Assembly (NCBI GenBank): GCA_010909165.1 | Contig: VJWM01000273.1 | Location: 81,848-145,847, forward strand | Direction: 5' to 3' | DNA from: Anthoceros angustus | Lineage: Eukaryota > Streptophyta > Anthocerotopsida > Anthocerotales > Anthocerotaceae | DNA length: 64,000 bases | Part shown: piece by piece, positions 36,346-49,127 of the stretch | How the letters are laid out: each line of letters begins with the position of its first letter | Numbering within the stretch: position 1 is the first letter of the stretch | Made by a program: the position numbers and the translations under genes | The notes under the pieces: model-generated | Told to the model about the DNA's origin: nothing | Seen by the model: only the letters and a program-made list of their open reading frames with translations | Databases searched by the model: none

Positions 36346-37639
36346 TGTATGTGATAAAGCATCACTTACACTTTGTTGCCTGCCAACCAGCAGCTATTGC
36401 GTTTTCAATTTTATGTTTTCGATACCGTGTATCATGATACTAACTAAGTTCTTAGATATCGGCTACTGCTCATTTACCTTGCCGCCTATGTTGCGCCAAT
36501 AAAAGCCTTGTGTCCCGTGGATGCTTTGCAACACTAGTTCTTGGGATCTGCACCTTCATGATAGCTCATCTTAATTTTTGCTCTCCTTATACCTATAGCA
36601 GCTTAGTAGCCTCCAAATTTAATCTTGCATTCTTGTCGGCTCCCTCCCGCCGATCCTCACCCCTATCCGAACCCCTAGCTTGGGACTCTTGTTACTTTGG
36701 TGTTCTTGGGAAGACCGCCAACTTGGTGGCCTACATGGCTCACAAGTGAGTTTGCTCACCGCTCAAACCTTCACAATTTTTCTCAGGTTAACTGTCCGCT
36801 TCATGCTCTTGTTCCAATTTGTTAGTGCCGGATTTTCCTTTGCTAAAGGTGTACTTGCTTGCCGATCAATGTTTTCCTTTGATTGCAAATTCAGCAATGT
36901 GTTTGCAAATACAAGGTGTGGTGGTAGGGTTTGTCATCACGCCGTGCCATGGATCATCCATTCCAAATTAAATCCATGCCAAGGAGGTCCCTTTTGGAGA
37001 AGATGAAGGGGGACGGAGCTGCCCCCACCAACACCGGCCTTTATGCTTACAGCCAGCCCAGGACGCCCACAGTTTGGTGTGCTTGGATGTTCCTGAGTTT
37101 CCTCATCGCTGATTTTTGTCTCATCACCATGAGGTCCGTAGGTTATGGGCGTGTGGTCATGTTTCTTAAACAAGATGATTGTACACACTCCACACTTGCT
37201 TTGGATGATGCCATTTGTGTATAATGTTCCATAACTAACCGGATGAACTCATGCTCTATACATACAAGGTGTTCTTTTATGCTTTTTGGTGACTTCCAAG
37301 ATGGTGGTTGCCACTTGGCTAGCTACTTGTTGGTCTTTGCTCAACTCCGTTGATTTCAGTATGCAATGTATTTCATTTGCCCATCCACGAGCTAGTTCTA
37401 CCCCCCGAATCTCGCACTATAAAAGTTTGAGTCGATTCCAACGAAGTCATGCAAGTCCTCAAACGAGGCAATTGGCAAGTCATTGTGGCTTGTATATATG
37501 CACATACACGCATGTCTTGTGGTCGCCCGCACCGACGCCTTCCCCGCCTCCTGGCTTGATTTCTCACTTTTTTAATTGTTTGAGTGTGACGAGATGAGAC
37601 CGTCTGGGATACAGATCTGGTGGCCTTGGGCTACCCTAG
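36346..37639. other. Unassigned sequence
   Basis: There are short open frames on the plus strand, such as 36,510-36,749 and 36,931-37,224. A stretch reading GKTANLVAYMAHK near 36,710-36,748 faintly recalls the end of LINE RNase H domains, but that is too little to name. I see no RNA gene or terminal repeat. Confidence 0.35.
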
Positions 37640-37836
37640 AAATTCTGATGGCATCGTTGTGAAGGTTGTGCAAGCGGTTGTTGCCAAAACTGAATGAATA
37701 ATACAATACAAAATGTTTACAAAAATGTGTTTAAATACCCATGACCTAGAGTCATGTTATTTCACTTCAACTAAACATATTTAATCTAAATTAAATATAT
37801 ACAACCCTAAGTGTGACAGAGATTGTTATTTTAACA
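37640..37836 (-). repeat. 3' LTR of a truncated Ty1/copia element
   Basis: In minus orientation the LTR starts TGTTAAAATAAC at 37,836, directly after a purine tract (agcttgaggagggag, complement of 37,837-37,851). That is the classic arrangement at the 3' end of plant copia elements. The AT-rich body ends near 37,640. The far end is uncertain and no partner LTR is in the window. Confidence 0.7.
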
Positions 37837-38128
37837 CTCCCTCCTCAAGCTTCACGCTTAGTACGCTTGTCCAAAGCGCCTACAAAACAAACAAAGCAAA
37901 TAGTCCACAAGCCGCCAATAATTCTCCATGCATGGGCGCCCACTGCGGTAGAAAATACATGCATGCCAGAAGTCATAAAGCAAAGCCTCGGATTTGAAGA
38001 AAACTCATGAACAAACAACTTGAAGATAAATAACTCAATCGGTTGTCTGTGCAGCTTCATCCAATCGAAAGTTATCTCGTTTCCCATGTATTGTGTGCCA
38101 TTCACATATGCTGAGTAATCACCCAGCC

Positions 38129-38690
38129 CTAAGCCATCCATATGCTTATAGTGTTTTGGCTTTGAAAGTGTTTTGGCTTTGAAAGTGCTTTGGTTAGAAT
38201 GTCGGCCACATTATCATCTGTTCCAACAAAGCGAACCTTTGTTACCCCTCTATCCACAGCATTCCTAATGTAGTGATGGGATATCTCTATATGCTTGGTG
38301 CGCACGTGGAAGCGAGGGTTAGCAACCAAGGCAAGGGCTGACATGTTGTCGCAAAATATGGGGGTAGGATCTCACAGTCCGCCTAAGTCGCAGTAAGAAC
38401 CTCCTTCCCATTCACCTCCTTGGTGGCTTCGAGAGATTTATACCGCCTCCGCTGAAGACAAAGATATAGAGGTCGCTTTGCAACTCCAATTGACGGCGCC
38501 CCGCAAGAAGAAAGTAATATGTGGAGAGGTCATGACGGAGTCAAGATCGACGCCCAATCGGTATCCAGAAACCTTGTAGAATGAGTTTAGCCTGCTACTA
38601 CGCTTTATATATGAGCCCATGTCAAAGTGCCTTTTAAGTATCCGAAAATACGCTTGATTAACCCAATGAGCTCCCCGCCCGTGTTTTAGG
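38129..38690 (-). pseudogene. Ty1/copia RNase H fragment
   Basis: Minus frames with shifts give ELIGLIKRIFGYLKGTL, then GVDLDS...FLRGAVNW, SLSSAEA, CDNMSALALVANPRFH, VRTKHIEISHHYIRNAV and DNVADILTKALSKPKHF. These are the end of copia reverse transcriptase and its RNase H. The purine tract and 3' LTR follow at the expected distance. Everything upstream (gag, integrase, most of RT) is missing. The fragment abuts the CACTA transposase coding sequence near 38,690. Confidence 0.85.
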
Positions 38691-38699
38691 AATCAAGAT

Positions 38700-40310
38700 G
38701 ACATCGTACTAATCACAGCATCGGATGTCGCCCAGTCCAGCTTTGCATACAAAATGACGCTATTATTGTACCGCAAACACGCCATATGGCCGGTTTTGGT
38801 ATTTGTGCACAACATGCCACCGGCCAAAGACAAAGGACGCATGTCATCATGCCTGACAGCGACCGGGATGGTTAAAAATTTCGATGTCTACATGGCACCG
38901 TAGATGAACTCAAGAGTTATGGAGGGTGGACATGGAAGATTTCAATGCCGATAAACCATCCTAAGAGGCATTTCGTGTTACGCAGCTTTCTCGCACATCA
39001 TTGCCGACACCCGGGTTGGGGACCCCATCGATTGGTGAAGTGAGGGAAGCGAGCGTGTATTGCCGGGTCGGACCTTGATTCTCGCTATTCCGTAGATTTG
39101 AAAAAGCCCGCTTATGTCGGATCGCTACACTACCAATGACAAGGACGGTGGAGGATGCGATTGGTTTGATGGATCGCGACCGATCCAAACCGAGGCCGCC
39201 AACGCTCGGCGATGATATGGGATATGGCACGCAGAGAAGCCGCGACACCGCAGACGTCCGCACGGGCAACTTTGGAACCGAATGTCGCCCTTGTTCGTAG
39301 TCCGCCATATTGGCCACATGCTTGTGGGCGCCAAAGGATGTGATGCACGTGGAAAAAACAATGCAGAGGCCATATGGCACACGCCGACGGAGAGCGAGAT
39401 GACATCGCATCGCGCATGGACATGGAAGCAAGCGAGGGAAAAGATGGTTGTGGCGAGGTGACGATGGCCAATACCGCCAGACGCTTTGTCCAAATCGACT
39501 TGAAGACCGTGATTGAGGGCATTAAACGCTCAAGTCGCTGTGCTATGGGTCCAACATAGCACTAAGGTGGAAAGCGGAAAGTTGGTAAGTGCCATGATCG
39601 CACATTATGTTGGAAATCATATTCCCCATCGCTCTCCGGGTGCATAGAGCCGAGGTGTACAAGGTTGTAAAGCTAGGACGCCTTAATGGGTGGATTTGCC
39701 AATGGACGATACCGAGTCGGGACATCCAAGCACAAGAAGAGGCAAGTGAGGGTAATGTGCTCGAAAAGCAATTTCAAGATGTTTGATATATCAACCCACC
39801 TCATACTACACTTAGTGGACGAGGTGGCCGCTGGGCCCATCACACTAGGTGGATGTACCCGTGGAGAGATATTTAGGATCCGTGAAGTGACAGGACGGCG
39901 AGACCCGAGTCCAAAGATAGCGGTGGGGTACATGCGTGAGGAGAGTTTGCATTGCATGACATTTCTCCGCTATTACGCCACGTGGGAGAAGCATGGACCG
40001 ATGAACGATAGGGGAGAAGGTGCCGGGTGTCGCGTACATTATGGATGCCGTGGAGGCAAAGCATACATATGTGCTATATCACACGAGGTGATGCGCCTGC
40101 TCTGGACATGTACGAGGAAGAAGTGAGGACATACGGTGCAAGGGAAGGTCGGCGGACTTTCGTAGATCGGATCCACGGAAGAAGGGCTATGAACGCATGG
40201 GATGGGCATCCGTGCATGACCCATGAAGTGACCGCAATCATGGATGGCCTCGTTGTGCAAGCGGCACATAGTCACATGTGGAACAAAGGCGCCCACCTCG
40301 AATAGTGAGG
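38700..40310 (+). pseudogene. CACTA TNP2-type transposase (decayed)
   Basis: In order, with frameshifts: HAIWPVLVFVHNMPP and KNFDVYMAP, then VDELKSYGGW (38,780-38,930); KRHFVLRSFL (38,970); the near-invariant DVMHVEK (39,338-39,358); a GSNIALRW..(CHDRHIM) block at 39,549-39,610; FDISTHLILHLVDE (39,782-39,823); WMYPW (39,850); and YMREESLH (39,930). These are the Transposase_21 and DUF4218 signatures of plant En/Spm transposases, which cut and paste CACTA elements. Each block is in a different frame from the next, so the copy is not functional. A 328-residue open frame on the opposite strand (40,868-41,854) is antisense to the downstream part of the element. Confidence 0.85.
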
Positions 40311-41959
40311 CGACAACGCCGCCGAGTACAAGGATAGTGCGGTCCGCAAAGTTTATCATGATCGACAGGGCGGGCCACACTGAAGAGGAGCGCCTGCTCT
40401 ACGGCACATAGAGCAATACTCCGCGTTCTCGCAGGAGTATCAACCAATTTTGTTGAAGGTTCGATGGTACGAGTGTCGCCCAGAGGGACAAGGCCATCCC
40501 TACGAAAGTCGACACCGGATTTGATATTGTAAACACGGGAAAGTTTGCGTGAAAGTGCGCCAATCGATGGTCCGCTTGTGTGGCCGCAGTGAATCGGTAC
40601 GCCGCATCCGGAGACGATGGATGGTAACATAGGCCGGGCCATCGCGTGCCCACACCGCCGTGGGATGGAGGGATGAGGAGCGGGGAGGGAGGCAAGCGCG
40701 GGTGTGGCCTAGGAACGCCGATGGAGGGGCATAACTTTCCTGAGAAGTGAGCAAAGTAACCAACGCCACACCGCAAAACAACGTTGTCTTTAGTGGCGAT
40801 TCGATGAAGACGGCGATTATCTGATCAAGCATTGATGCGCCTGCACTGCGCCTAACTGGGCAATATACTACATGCGTCGAATATAAAACGTGATTACGGA
40901 AGGTGAAGTGCATAGGAGGACTTGATCCGGCAAACAATAAATGATGACGCCGCCTACTTTGCCAACAAAGCCTTTTCCTATGAGCTTTGAATTCGCCAGA
41001 CCACCATTGGCTTGGCAACCGCAGAAAGCCAATGCCTTCGATGGGACGATGGTGCCCACGAACGGGCAATGGATGGCTGACGCCGCGTACCACCGGAGTT
41101 TGGAGACATCGACAAGGCCAAGAGCACCATCGCGCGGCCGCCGACCAAACCGTAGGTGCGTGGGGAGGATGAGAGGCAAGCTCGGATCGGCTATCTCGGC
41201 CATCCACCCTGTGCACCCAGCCACTCCGATCCGCCAAGGCGCTGCAAGAGAAGGCCACCCGCCCCACAAAGGGACATCGAGAGTTGTGGGGAGAGGAAAA
41301 TGGCACGGTACCAATGGCGATTTGAGGACATAGGAGACGTGGAACATCCCCCCAGAGGCGGACTTGGAGCATCGCGTCTGTCCAACGGGCGGGATGATGA
41401 TGTTTTCGCCAAATGAGGTGGGTGGTTCGAGACTAGATTGAGCAAGAACGTGTTCATCGACACGTAGACACGTTGATGCAATTTGTTTCATGGACGCTAT
41501 GCGGTGCACCTTGGCCGGGCACTGCTCATGCAGGAGGACATATGGAGGCAGCCCATGGCAGCACGGGAGGTGGTGGCGATCAGACAAGACACCAGGCGGA
41601 CCGGCAACCTGTGGGGGGATGTCACGGCACGCAAGCACCGGATGAGGAATGGCGACACACCCGGCAAGGGGAGGTGAATTGACAAGCGGAGGAGGTGCAG
41701 GCCGGATGCCGATGGAGTGGTTTGTGAGGTGGACAACGATGCATCGTGACCTTGATAAAAGGCATGGCGTGAAATGGTTGAAGAGGCCTTGCAAAACAAA
41801 GGATGTGGAGGGAAGGGAACTGATGTTGTTCGGGGTCCGAAAGCTAAGGCACAAGAGCTGAAACGGACAAAGGTTGTGAATGAACTAGGGTACATGGCAA
41901 GATGGCGCGACGTTCCGAGAGGGGAAAAGGCATGGTTAGTGAAATCGGTGTCTAACGCC
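40311..41959 (+). other. CACTA internal sequence downstream of the transposase motifs
   Basis: GC-rich, purine-rich on the plus strand, with no domain that I can name. By position it is the 3' part of the transposase gene or the start of a second element gene. It ends at the target site (ttccc) of the copia insertion and resumes at 49,379. Confidence 0.45.
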
Positions 41960-41964
41960 TTCCC

Positions 41965-42166
41965 TGATGATAATCAATAGCTCTTAGATAGAAGAGAAAC
42001 AATGGAATGAATTGATTAATGAGTAAAGTACAAGCCTTTAAATAGGCTGGGTGGTTGGGTGGTTACAACAATATGTTGTTGTAACTATAACTACAACCTA
42101 AGTTAGCTCTAAATTAATGTTATGAGGCCCTAATGAATAGTGCCCTAAGCTAGACCTATTTCATCA
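41965..42166 (-). repeat. 3' LTR of the copia element
   Basis: In minus orientation it starts TGATGAAATAGG directly after the purine-rich gtgagtgggag (complement of 42,167-42,177), the plus-strand priming tract. It is 202 bp, shorter than the other LTR because it has fewer gttgttgtaac-type units. Confidence 0.85.
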
Positions 42167-42179
42167 CTCCCACTCACTA

Positions 42180-44050
42180 TGAATGTAGGGGTGAATTCTA
42201 GCTTCAAAATGAGGTCTAAATCATAGACTCCCACTTAATCAAAAGTTATAAGCCTAAGAAAAGTACAACTTAAGGCTTGATGAATAAGTAAGCTGAAATA
42301 GAAAACTTAATATGTCCACCAAAATATTCACGAATAAGGTTGACAAATAATAGCTCGAAATAGGCTTAAAAGAGAGGCCTAAATATAAATAATATAAATA
42401 GAAAATAGGCCTAAATAAATAAAGGCCTAAAAGGCCAAAAGATATAAAATATGCATAATATCCGGCCTACAATAATAAATCCGGCCCTAAAATGATTTTA
42501 ATGGATAAGCCAATACGGCTTATCCTAAATCGGGCCACCAAGGCAGGGCCTGTCGCAGACGCTTAACCGCACGGGCGGGGTGTCGAGGATAGCCGCCATT
42601 GCCCGGCCTCCTCCCTCGATCGCGCCGCGCCCGAGCTGCCGCGCCATCGTGCCGGGCCGCGCCCGCGCTCCGCCGCCGCGCTCCGCCGCAACCCGCTGTG
42701 GTCAGGCCGACTGGCCGCCCGCCGGACGCGTGGTTTGTGGTGCGCTCCTCCCCGCATAAAAATGCATGGACGGCGCCTCGGGTGAACCCGCCCATGTTGT
42801 TGTGTGACTCGTATTGTTGCGTTATAATATGACGCGCTCATAACGGTGAGATTCCATGTCCATTTGCCATTGCACATTTTCCTCATATTTTCCATTGTTC
42901 AATTGCATTTTCCATATCTCTTGCATGTTTGAATACGACTAATATACCTAATGTGGTGGCAGTCCTCGTCGGGAGGAAGCCGCCCCATGCTGCTCAAAGG
43001 ACGAGGCCATAAGAAAATGAAAAGAGCAAACCGATAGCAAGAAGAAGAAGAAACTTGCCGCGGAGAAAGGAAAAATTGAGCGGAAGCCGCCTGCGCATCT
43101 TGTGGTATAGAGATGCACTTGCACGGGTGAAGAGATCGATGTCGGGCCCCGGCCGTAATATAGGAAATGATATGGAAGATCCTAATTTCTCTTATGAATT
43201 CTCGCAAGCATGTGCCGAGGTGGCTAAACAGTGGAGAAATGGCCGATGGAGAGGATGACGTCTTGGTGGTACAAGCACTGAAATGCCGATGTTGTCATCA
43301 AAGAAGTCGAGGGGCTGGTAAGCCAATAATGCAAAATAAATTGCAATAAATAATTTGATTGCATAAAAAATACTAATGATTGTTGATGTAGATAATCCAA
43401 CTACCGAGGGCCTGGAGTCAGTATCCTGAGTGTCCCGGTATGACGACTTCAACATAGAAGAAGAGTGAGGAGTGGGACTCCATAAAACAGACGGAGGCCC
43501 CAGCAGTGTGTGTGAGGGCAGCCCAAGTGGAGAGCATATGCGCCCGACATAGGAGAAGTAGGAAAAGAAAAGTGAGTAGGTGTAAAACCTATAGTTAGGG
43601 GCTAGTAACTAGTGTAACCTATGCTAATGATAAGCTAATCTACATCTATTTTGCAGATGTGGAGAAAGGGTAGGCACAAGCCATGTGAGGTTTGCCCTAC
43701 CTCTACAACCTATAACAAAACAAAAAAGGAAAATACCAAACTCCTATTTGCCACTGAAACCTATGCGAGCAACATACATGGTGCTTCCGGGAGGAAAGGA
43801 CACCACGAAGTCCCCATGGAATATGTATGTGAGAAAAGGGGATAAAAAATGATGTGGTTAGGTGCATATCCATGTGAAGAGTACGAAGGACACACCAAGC
43901 ACTTGTATAGTAAGTGACCTAACTTCCGAATGACTAACTCAACACCATTTTTCTTCCTGTAACCCATGGAGTGTTTTGTAGGGTCCTTTTGGGCATTAGA
44001 GAGAGAAGAGAAGGAGTGATGATTACTTGGAAATAGAAGAGGAAATAAAC
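42180..44050. other. Extra 1.9-kb segment between RNase H and 3' LTR
   Basis: Copia elements normally have a short spacer here. This one includes an AT-rich part with repeated aggcctaaa words (42,360-42,435), a sharply GC-rich block (42,528-42,735) and a mixed region with short plus-strand frames (43,055-43,260; 43,651-43,845). I recognise no protein. It may be a nested insertion or captured DNA. Confidence 0.5.
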
Positions 44051-44059
44051 ATGCTAGAT

Positions 44060-44330
44060 AAACTTTGTGGATTGTAAAATTGGAAAATACCCACTAGCTA
44101 GGCTTAACCTCTTGTACTCCTAACATTTTCATGTGTTTTAAATGCAAATCTCTTCCTAATGACTTGGTTAAAAGGTCAGCTGGGTTGTTTTGAGTTGGAA
44201 TATAATTGATATCTATTGTTTTATTTTCTAACATTTCCGTATGTAATGATACTCGCTATATGTTTAGTTCGAGTGGAAAACAGGGTTCCTAGCTAAGGCA
44301 ATAGCCCCGCTATCCAGAGGTGTAGGTCCA
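44060..44330 (-). pseudogene. Copia RNase H C-terminal part
   Basis: Minus frames give AIALARNPVFHS, then TKHI, and after a shift YIPTQNNPAD and LLTKSLGRDLHLKHMKML, the conserved end of the copia polyprotein. One or two single-base shifts break it. Confidence 0.8.
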
Positions 44331-45008
44331 TCTTGGGGATAATTCAACTCACTCAATGCTAACCTACTCCGGACTATATCCTTGGAGACGAGGTGAGGAC
44401 CCTATACTCGACTCAGACATCGACAAAGCAATGGTTGGTTGTTTCTTACTTGACCATGAAATGGGTGCACCTCCTAGCGAATGCATAGCGGACATGATTT
44501 GCGGCTATCGGGATCTCCAAGATAGTCGATCAAGATAAGTCGTTAATTGTAACTTAGATATGCCGGAACATGTTTATACATCAATCCTGTGCATAGTCCC
44601 TTTTAAATACGAATATTCTCTTGACACATTGCCAATGTTGTGTTCCGGATTCTCAAAAATTGTGAGGCGCACTAACTTCAAAAGATATATCGGGTCTTGT
44701 GAAGTTACTTAAATATATTAAGGTGCCAACAGATGTCTATATGGTACGACATTACTCGCTTTCTCTCATCTGCTTTAGGGCTCATATCTCTGCCTTGTGC
44801 CACTTGGAAATGGTGTGGCCGGGCTTAGCATCTTCTAGTCCAAACTTCTTTAAGCTTTCTTTTATATATTTTGTTTGAACCAAGGAAATGGATTTATTAC
44901 CTCTATTTCTTATAATGTTAACGCCAAGGGCATAACTAAGGTCTCCTGTGTCCGCATCATTTCATAATGACTTCTCAACCATGCTTTAATTTCACTAGAT
45001 GGGAGAGT

Positions 45009-45560
45009 GAAGATGAAGCTAAAAATAAGTCATCCACATATAGTAAGAGGTAAATTGTGTCTTGTTTAGTCTTGGGATATACATGCTAGCATCCGCTTTG
45101 CTTTGAACAAAACCATATTTTGTAAGCTTGTCATGTATATCATTATTCCATTCCTTGCGATTGCTTAAGGCCATAAATGCCTTTAATGAGCTGCATACAT
45201 GGTCTTCTTTACCTTTGACTTCATAGCCTTGAGTTGTCTCATGTATATTTCTTCTTGGATTCGCCATGATAGGCGCTTTGACGTCCATCATGTGAAGATG
45301 TAAGTCATGTTGAGCGGACAAGGCTATTATAATTCGAGGAGGCAAACTTTGCTGGTGCATAGGTAGCCAGGTATGTAATCTAAACCCGAGATCGGTAAAC
45401 CCTCCGCTACCCTTGCCTTATATCGCTCAATAGAACCATCACCCTTACGTTTGATTTTAAAGACCCATTTACTTCCCACTATTTTTCTCCCTTTGGGTGG
45501 TTTAACTAATTCCCATGTGGAGTTTTCTACTAAAGAGTTGTACTCAATCATCGCTACCTT
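45009..45560 (-). pseudogene. Copia reverse transcriptase
   Basis: Starts with the typical N-terminal block NSTWELVKPPKGRKIVGSKW near 45,480-45,510, continues with KIKRKGDGSIERYKARV, then SAQHDLHLHMMDVKAP (catalytic motif A region) and ends with the catalytic LLYVDDLFLA (45,010-45,040). It is interrupted by several frame changes. The YVDD box is intact at the amino-acid level. Confidence 0.85.
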
Positions 45561-46149
45561 CCATGGTCTTTCTCGGAGAGGAAAATGCTTGTTTCAAGGT
45601 TAGCGGTTCCTCTGGATCAACTGTGGCTTTGTAAGCTTGATAATAAGGTGTGAGAGGAGAAATGGGGTCATCGAGTGACAAGATATCCCAAAGGTGGTTC
45701 CTTCCATCCAGCAGTCCCGCAATGGGTCTAGTCCTAAGATTGTACCTTGGTGCAGTTGTTGAATGTGTTCTTCAATGTCGACCACTTGTTGAGCGGTTCT
45801 GCGTGTAACGCAGCTCGGCTCGCCGTCGAATTCATCCACTTGCTCGCCGACGGCTCATCCTCAAAGGAATACGATCCTCCTCACGAATTTCAACATCATA
45901 GTCGATTTCATCATCGGTTAAATGTTGAGGTTCTTCTAAATCGGGATCCGGAGTAGTTGGTCGTCTTGGAATATATTCTAACCTCCTCCTCCTCCCCGCA
46001 GAGGTTCATCCATAGGAGCTTCGCTGCGGAGGGAGTGAATGAATGATGACAAAATCATCGTCATCAAAGTGGAAGGCTCGCAGAGGAAGGAGCATCGGGA
46101 GTAATGGGAGCAGATGCCCTAATAGGAGAAAAGAATATGAGATTCATGA

Positions 46150-46960
46150 AAGGTCACGCTCCTAGCATAAATGAGCTTTGGGTAGATGGGTCAAATAACT
46201 TGTAACCCTTAATGCCTTCTGTAGCCAATAAAGGTATATTTGGCGCCTTGGGATCCGACTTCTTGCTTTGGGGATGAACACATAAGCGGGGATCCAAGAT
46301 TCGTAAATGATCAAGAAGGTTTTCTCGAAAAGCTTCATATGGAGTCATGCCTTGACTGGAAGTCTATTAAGATATGTTGTCGTCAATATAGCTTCACAAT
46401 AACTTTTAGATAATGTAGCTTGGGTGAGCAAACATTGTGATCTCCGGAGGCGTAAATTTTGTTTTCCGCCATTTTGCCGAGGTGTGTACCACACTAAGTT
46501 GTTGCTATACCTTCAACAAGGCAAAATTCAAATTCATTGAAGTGAACTCTCCTCCATTATCGGAGCGAAGAGTTTTAAGCTTCTGTGAAGTCTCTCCCAC
46601 ATCATATATTCTTTGAAGAAAGAAAAGGCCCGACTCTTATGGCGGAGGATGTAGGTGAGGACGAAGGAATAATCATCGATGAAGGTTAAAAATATCTACA
46701 ACCACTAAATGAAGGTGCGAGATCGGACCACAAATGTCTGTGAACCAACTCTAAGGGTGCCTAGCCCTGAGGATGGATTGTGGAATGGAGCTTGATGACG
46801 CTTTGGTTACGCAAGCTTCACACGTGAGAGGTTCAAGTTTAGGAATACAGGAGTTCGTTTCCTTAGACATTTGGATAAGCTTTATTCGGATGACCTAATC
46901 GACAGCCAAAGCATGGTGCTTGAAGAGTGGAATGGGAGGCTACATTGATGAGGTGTAACG
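46150..46960 (-). pseudogene. Copia integrase
   Basis: Minus frames show a zinc-binding HHCC remnant (GCRLGHPNKA near 46,900), PLELVH, then CRYF and TFIDDYS with the second catalytic Asp (about 46,660-46,700). A C-terminal part follows (TPYEAFRENLLDHLRI; GIKGYKLFDPSTQ at 46,154-46,348). A missing T in a T run interrupts the core. Confidence 0.8.
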
Positions 46961-47399
46961 GACCCACTTGACCGAGAGTTTATAGAGTCCATCTTCTAGT
47001 GTTCAGAGGATTGTGTGATACTTATTAGTATGATAGTAAAGGAGACACAAATCGGCTTCAAGGATAATTTGCATGTTATGTTCTTGACATAAACTAGCGG
47101 TGACACTAGATTCTTGCACATGGAGGGTACATAAAGGACATGGGAGAGAGTAAGAACGCCTGGGAGCACTTTAATGCCACGGAACCTACACCAAATATGG
47201 TGAGGTTATGGTCCGCCTAGGAGCACTTGTTGTCCTTTTGATGGCGAACACGACTCAAAAAGTTAAGGTCGTGACATATATGAGATGTTGCACCTTGTCT
47301 AAATACCAATTTTGGTTTGATGGCTTGGAACTTGCCAAGCGAGGTGATGGAGTTGCCGTGGAGGGCTTCTTCTTAACGGCAACATGTGCTGGTGACCTC

Positions 47400-48440
47400 C
47401 TTCTTTGGCTCACCATTTTTCTTCTTCCAACAATCCTTCTCCATATGGTTGGTCATCTTGCACCACGGTAACTCCAGCCTTCTTCATGCCTTTGAAGGTT
47501 TAAATGAAGAAGTGGATGGTCCTTTTTGAAATTGAGTAGTGCCTAGGAGTGAAGTTTCGGCCCGCCACGTCCTCTTCCTCACCGTCTGTACATTACTTGG
47601 CGGGCGGGTGATCGGGATTTTCATTTCGACGGCCTCCTCAATAAGTGCTCCTATTAATTCACTTACGATATCCGGGAGCCTGAATTTCTTCTGCTTTTGT
47701 GCACTCTAAGGACCGCATTTTGCGTTGTCACAAAGGGCCTATAGGAGGGCGGCAAGTGGCGAGGAGAGCAATAAAAGTTTGTTTCTCTGTAAGTTTTCTT
47801 GAGGATGCATTGAAATTATTCTAATACGGAAGTTGCTCAAGTGTTGTTGTAAGGAATCGCCTCCTTCATCCTTATAGTATATAAGTGACGTGTGGCTCAA
47901 TAAGCTCATTCCATCTTTGGAGGCATAAAGTGAGCTAACTTCTCCCACATCTCTACGGTGTTTGCGCAACTTGGAGTACCATCGCCGTAAGTCCGTTCAT
48001 TAAAACGCCCTCGGGCTCTCCGATCTTTGGCTTCCCATTCATCTATAGCATCGAGTCCCAAGTGGAACATTCTTCCGCATCTGTTGACAATATTCCATAA
48101 GTCGCGTGCAGACACCTTGGGCACTGTTGCCATACGCACCCCTTGCCGTTGAATCTATCTTTGTCTTTAAAGTTGTCACCTTGAATCACTTGAGGCTTGG
48201 ATTCATTACGCTTTTAGCTTTCTCCTTTTCTTCCCTTTAAATTGCTCCCATTCATCTCGCCATATAGATTGTTGTTCTTCAAGCCATTTGGTCTTTTGGG
48301 CGCCAAAATTTTGCTCGCTAAGTCATCAATATCCACGTCGAGATCGTCCGACCCCACCATTGCAAGTAATTTTAATGATGCGTTATGCCGTGGTTGACAC
48401 GTCTTCTTGCATTGTTTTGCGGAAAGAGGCGCGAGCACAA
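47400..48440 (-). pseudogene. Copia gag
   Basis: Minus frames hold the capsid-like segment (VSARDLWNIVNRCGRMF near 48,080; TVEMWEKLAHFM; LLSHTSLIYYKDEG) and a zinc-knuckle remnant (CKMTNHMEKDCW near 47,430-47,465). The region lies between the primer binding site and integrase, as expected. Upstream (48,440-49,110) the start of gag is too decayed to place. Confidence 0.7.
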
Positions 48441-49112
48441 CATTTCTTCAAATTATGAATTTCGCATCATAATCGAATCTGCACTTACAATCAAGTGAGA
48501 AGAGACCTTGTGAAAGGTCTCCAACAAGTCTATCGATAATATTGATTTGTTGTGTATTGTAAGTCAATTTCTCATTGATAGCGAGTGATTTATTCTAAGT
48601 TCTCTAATGGAATCAAGAGATTGCTGGATGATCCGGATTAGGAGCGAAGATACTAGCCTTATTTTTATGTACTTAGAGATGGCGACTCTATAGCACTATA
48701 TTGATAAAGGCTAAATGTAGAAAGGAGAGCTTTACGAGCATAAATGATATCTTGTACTCTATCTCCTCGACTTAGACAAAAGGGCTTCAATGAGACAACA
48801 TACTTGTGCCTCTAAAACATCAATCCGAGGAGAATTGAGGTCAAACTCCTCCCGAATGTAAGAAGATTTGATTTGATGTTGTTTCTTCTTCTTTGATCTT
48901 CCTTCCTAAATTCTTGTCCGCTTGGATTAAAGGAATCCATGAGAGCGAAGAAATTGATGCACAATGTGTGCATCATTGCGCTGGTCACCGATGATTGTTT
49001 AAAGGCGAAATCTCCACGCTGCATTATCTTCATTTGAAGTACTACAAACGCAAAAGCATTGGAGAGTAAATTGCCTAGAGCATAAGGAAGCGAGGTGCTC
49101 AACACAAAGAGC

Positions 49113-49127
49113 TATATGCCGATACCA
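49113..49127 (-). other. Primer binding site of the copia element
   Basis: In minus orientation TGGTATCGGCATAT follows the end of the 5' LTR (..CATCA) directly. It resembles TGGTATCAGAGC, the complement of the 3' end of plant initiator tRNA-Met, with mismatches after the seventh base. Confidence 0.75.

Noticed and set aside
36007-36437. Long Tyr/Ile frames on both strands
   Set aside because: They are produced by the TACA/TATACA microsatellite.
40868-41854. 328-codon open frame on the minus strand, the second longest in the window
   Set aside because: It is antisense to the CACTA element interior, shows no domain, and its length follows from the GC-rich, purine-biased plus strand.
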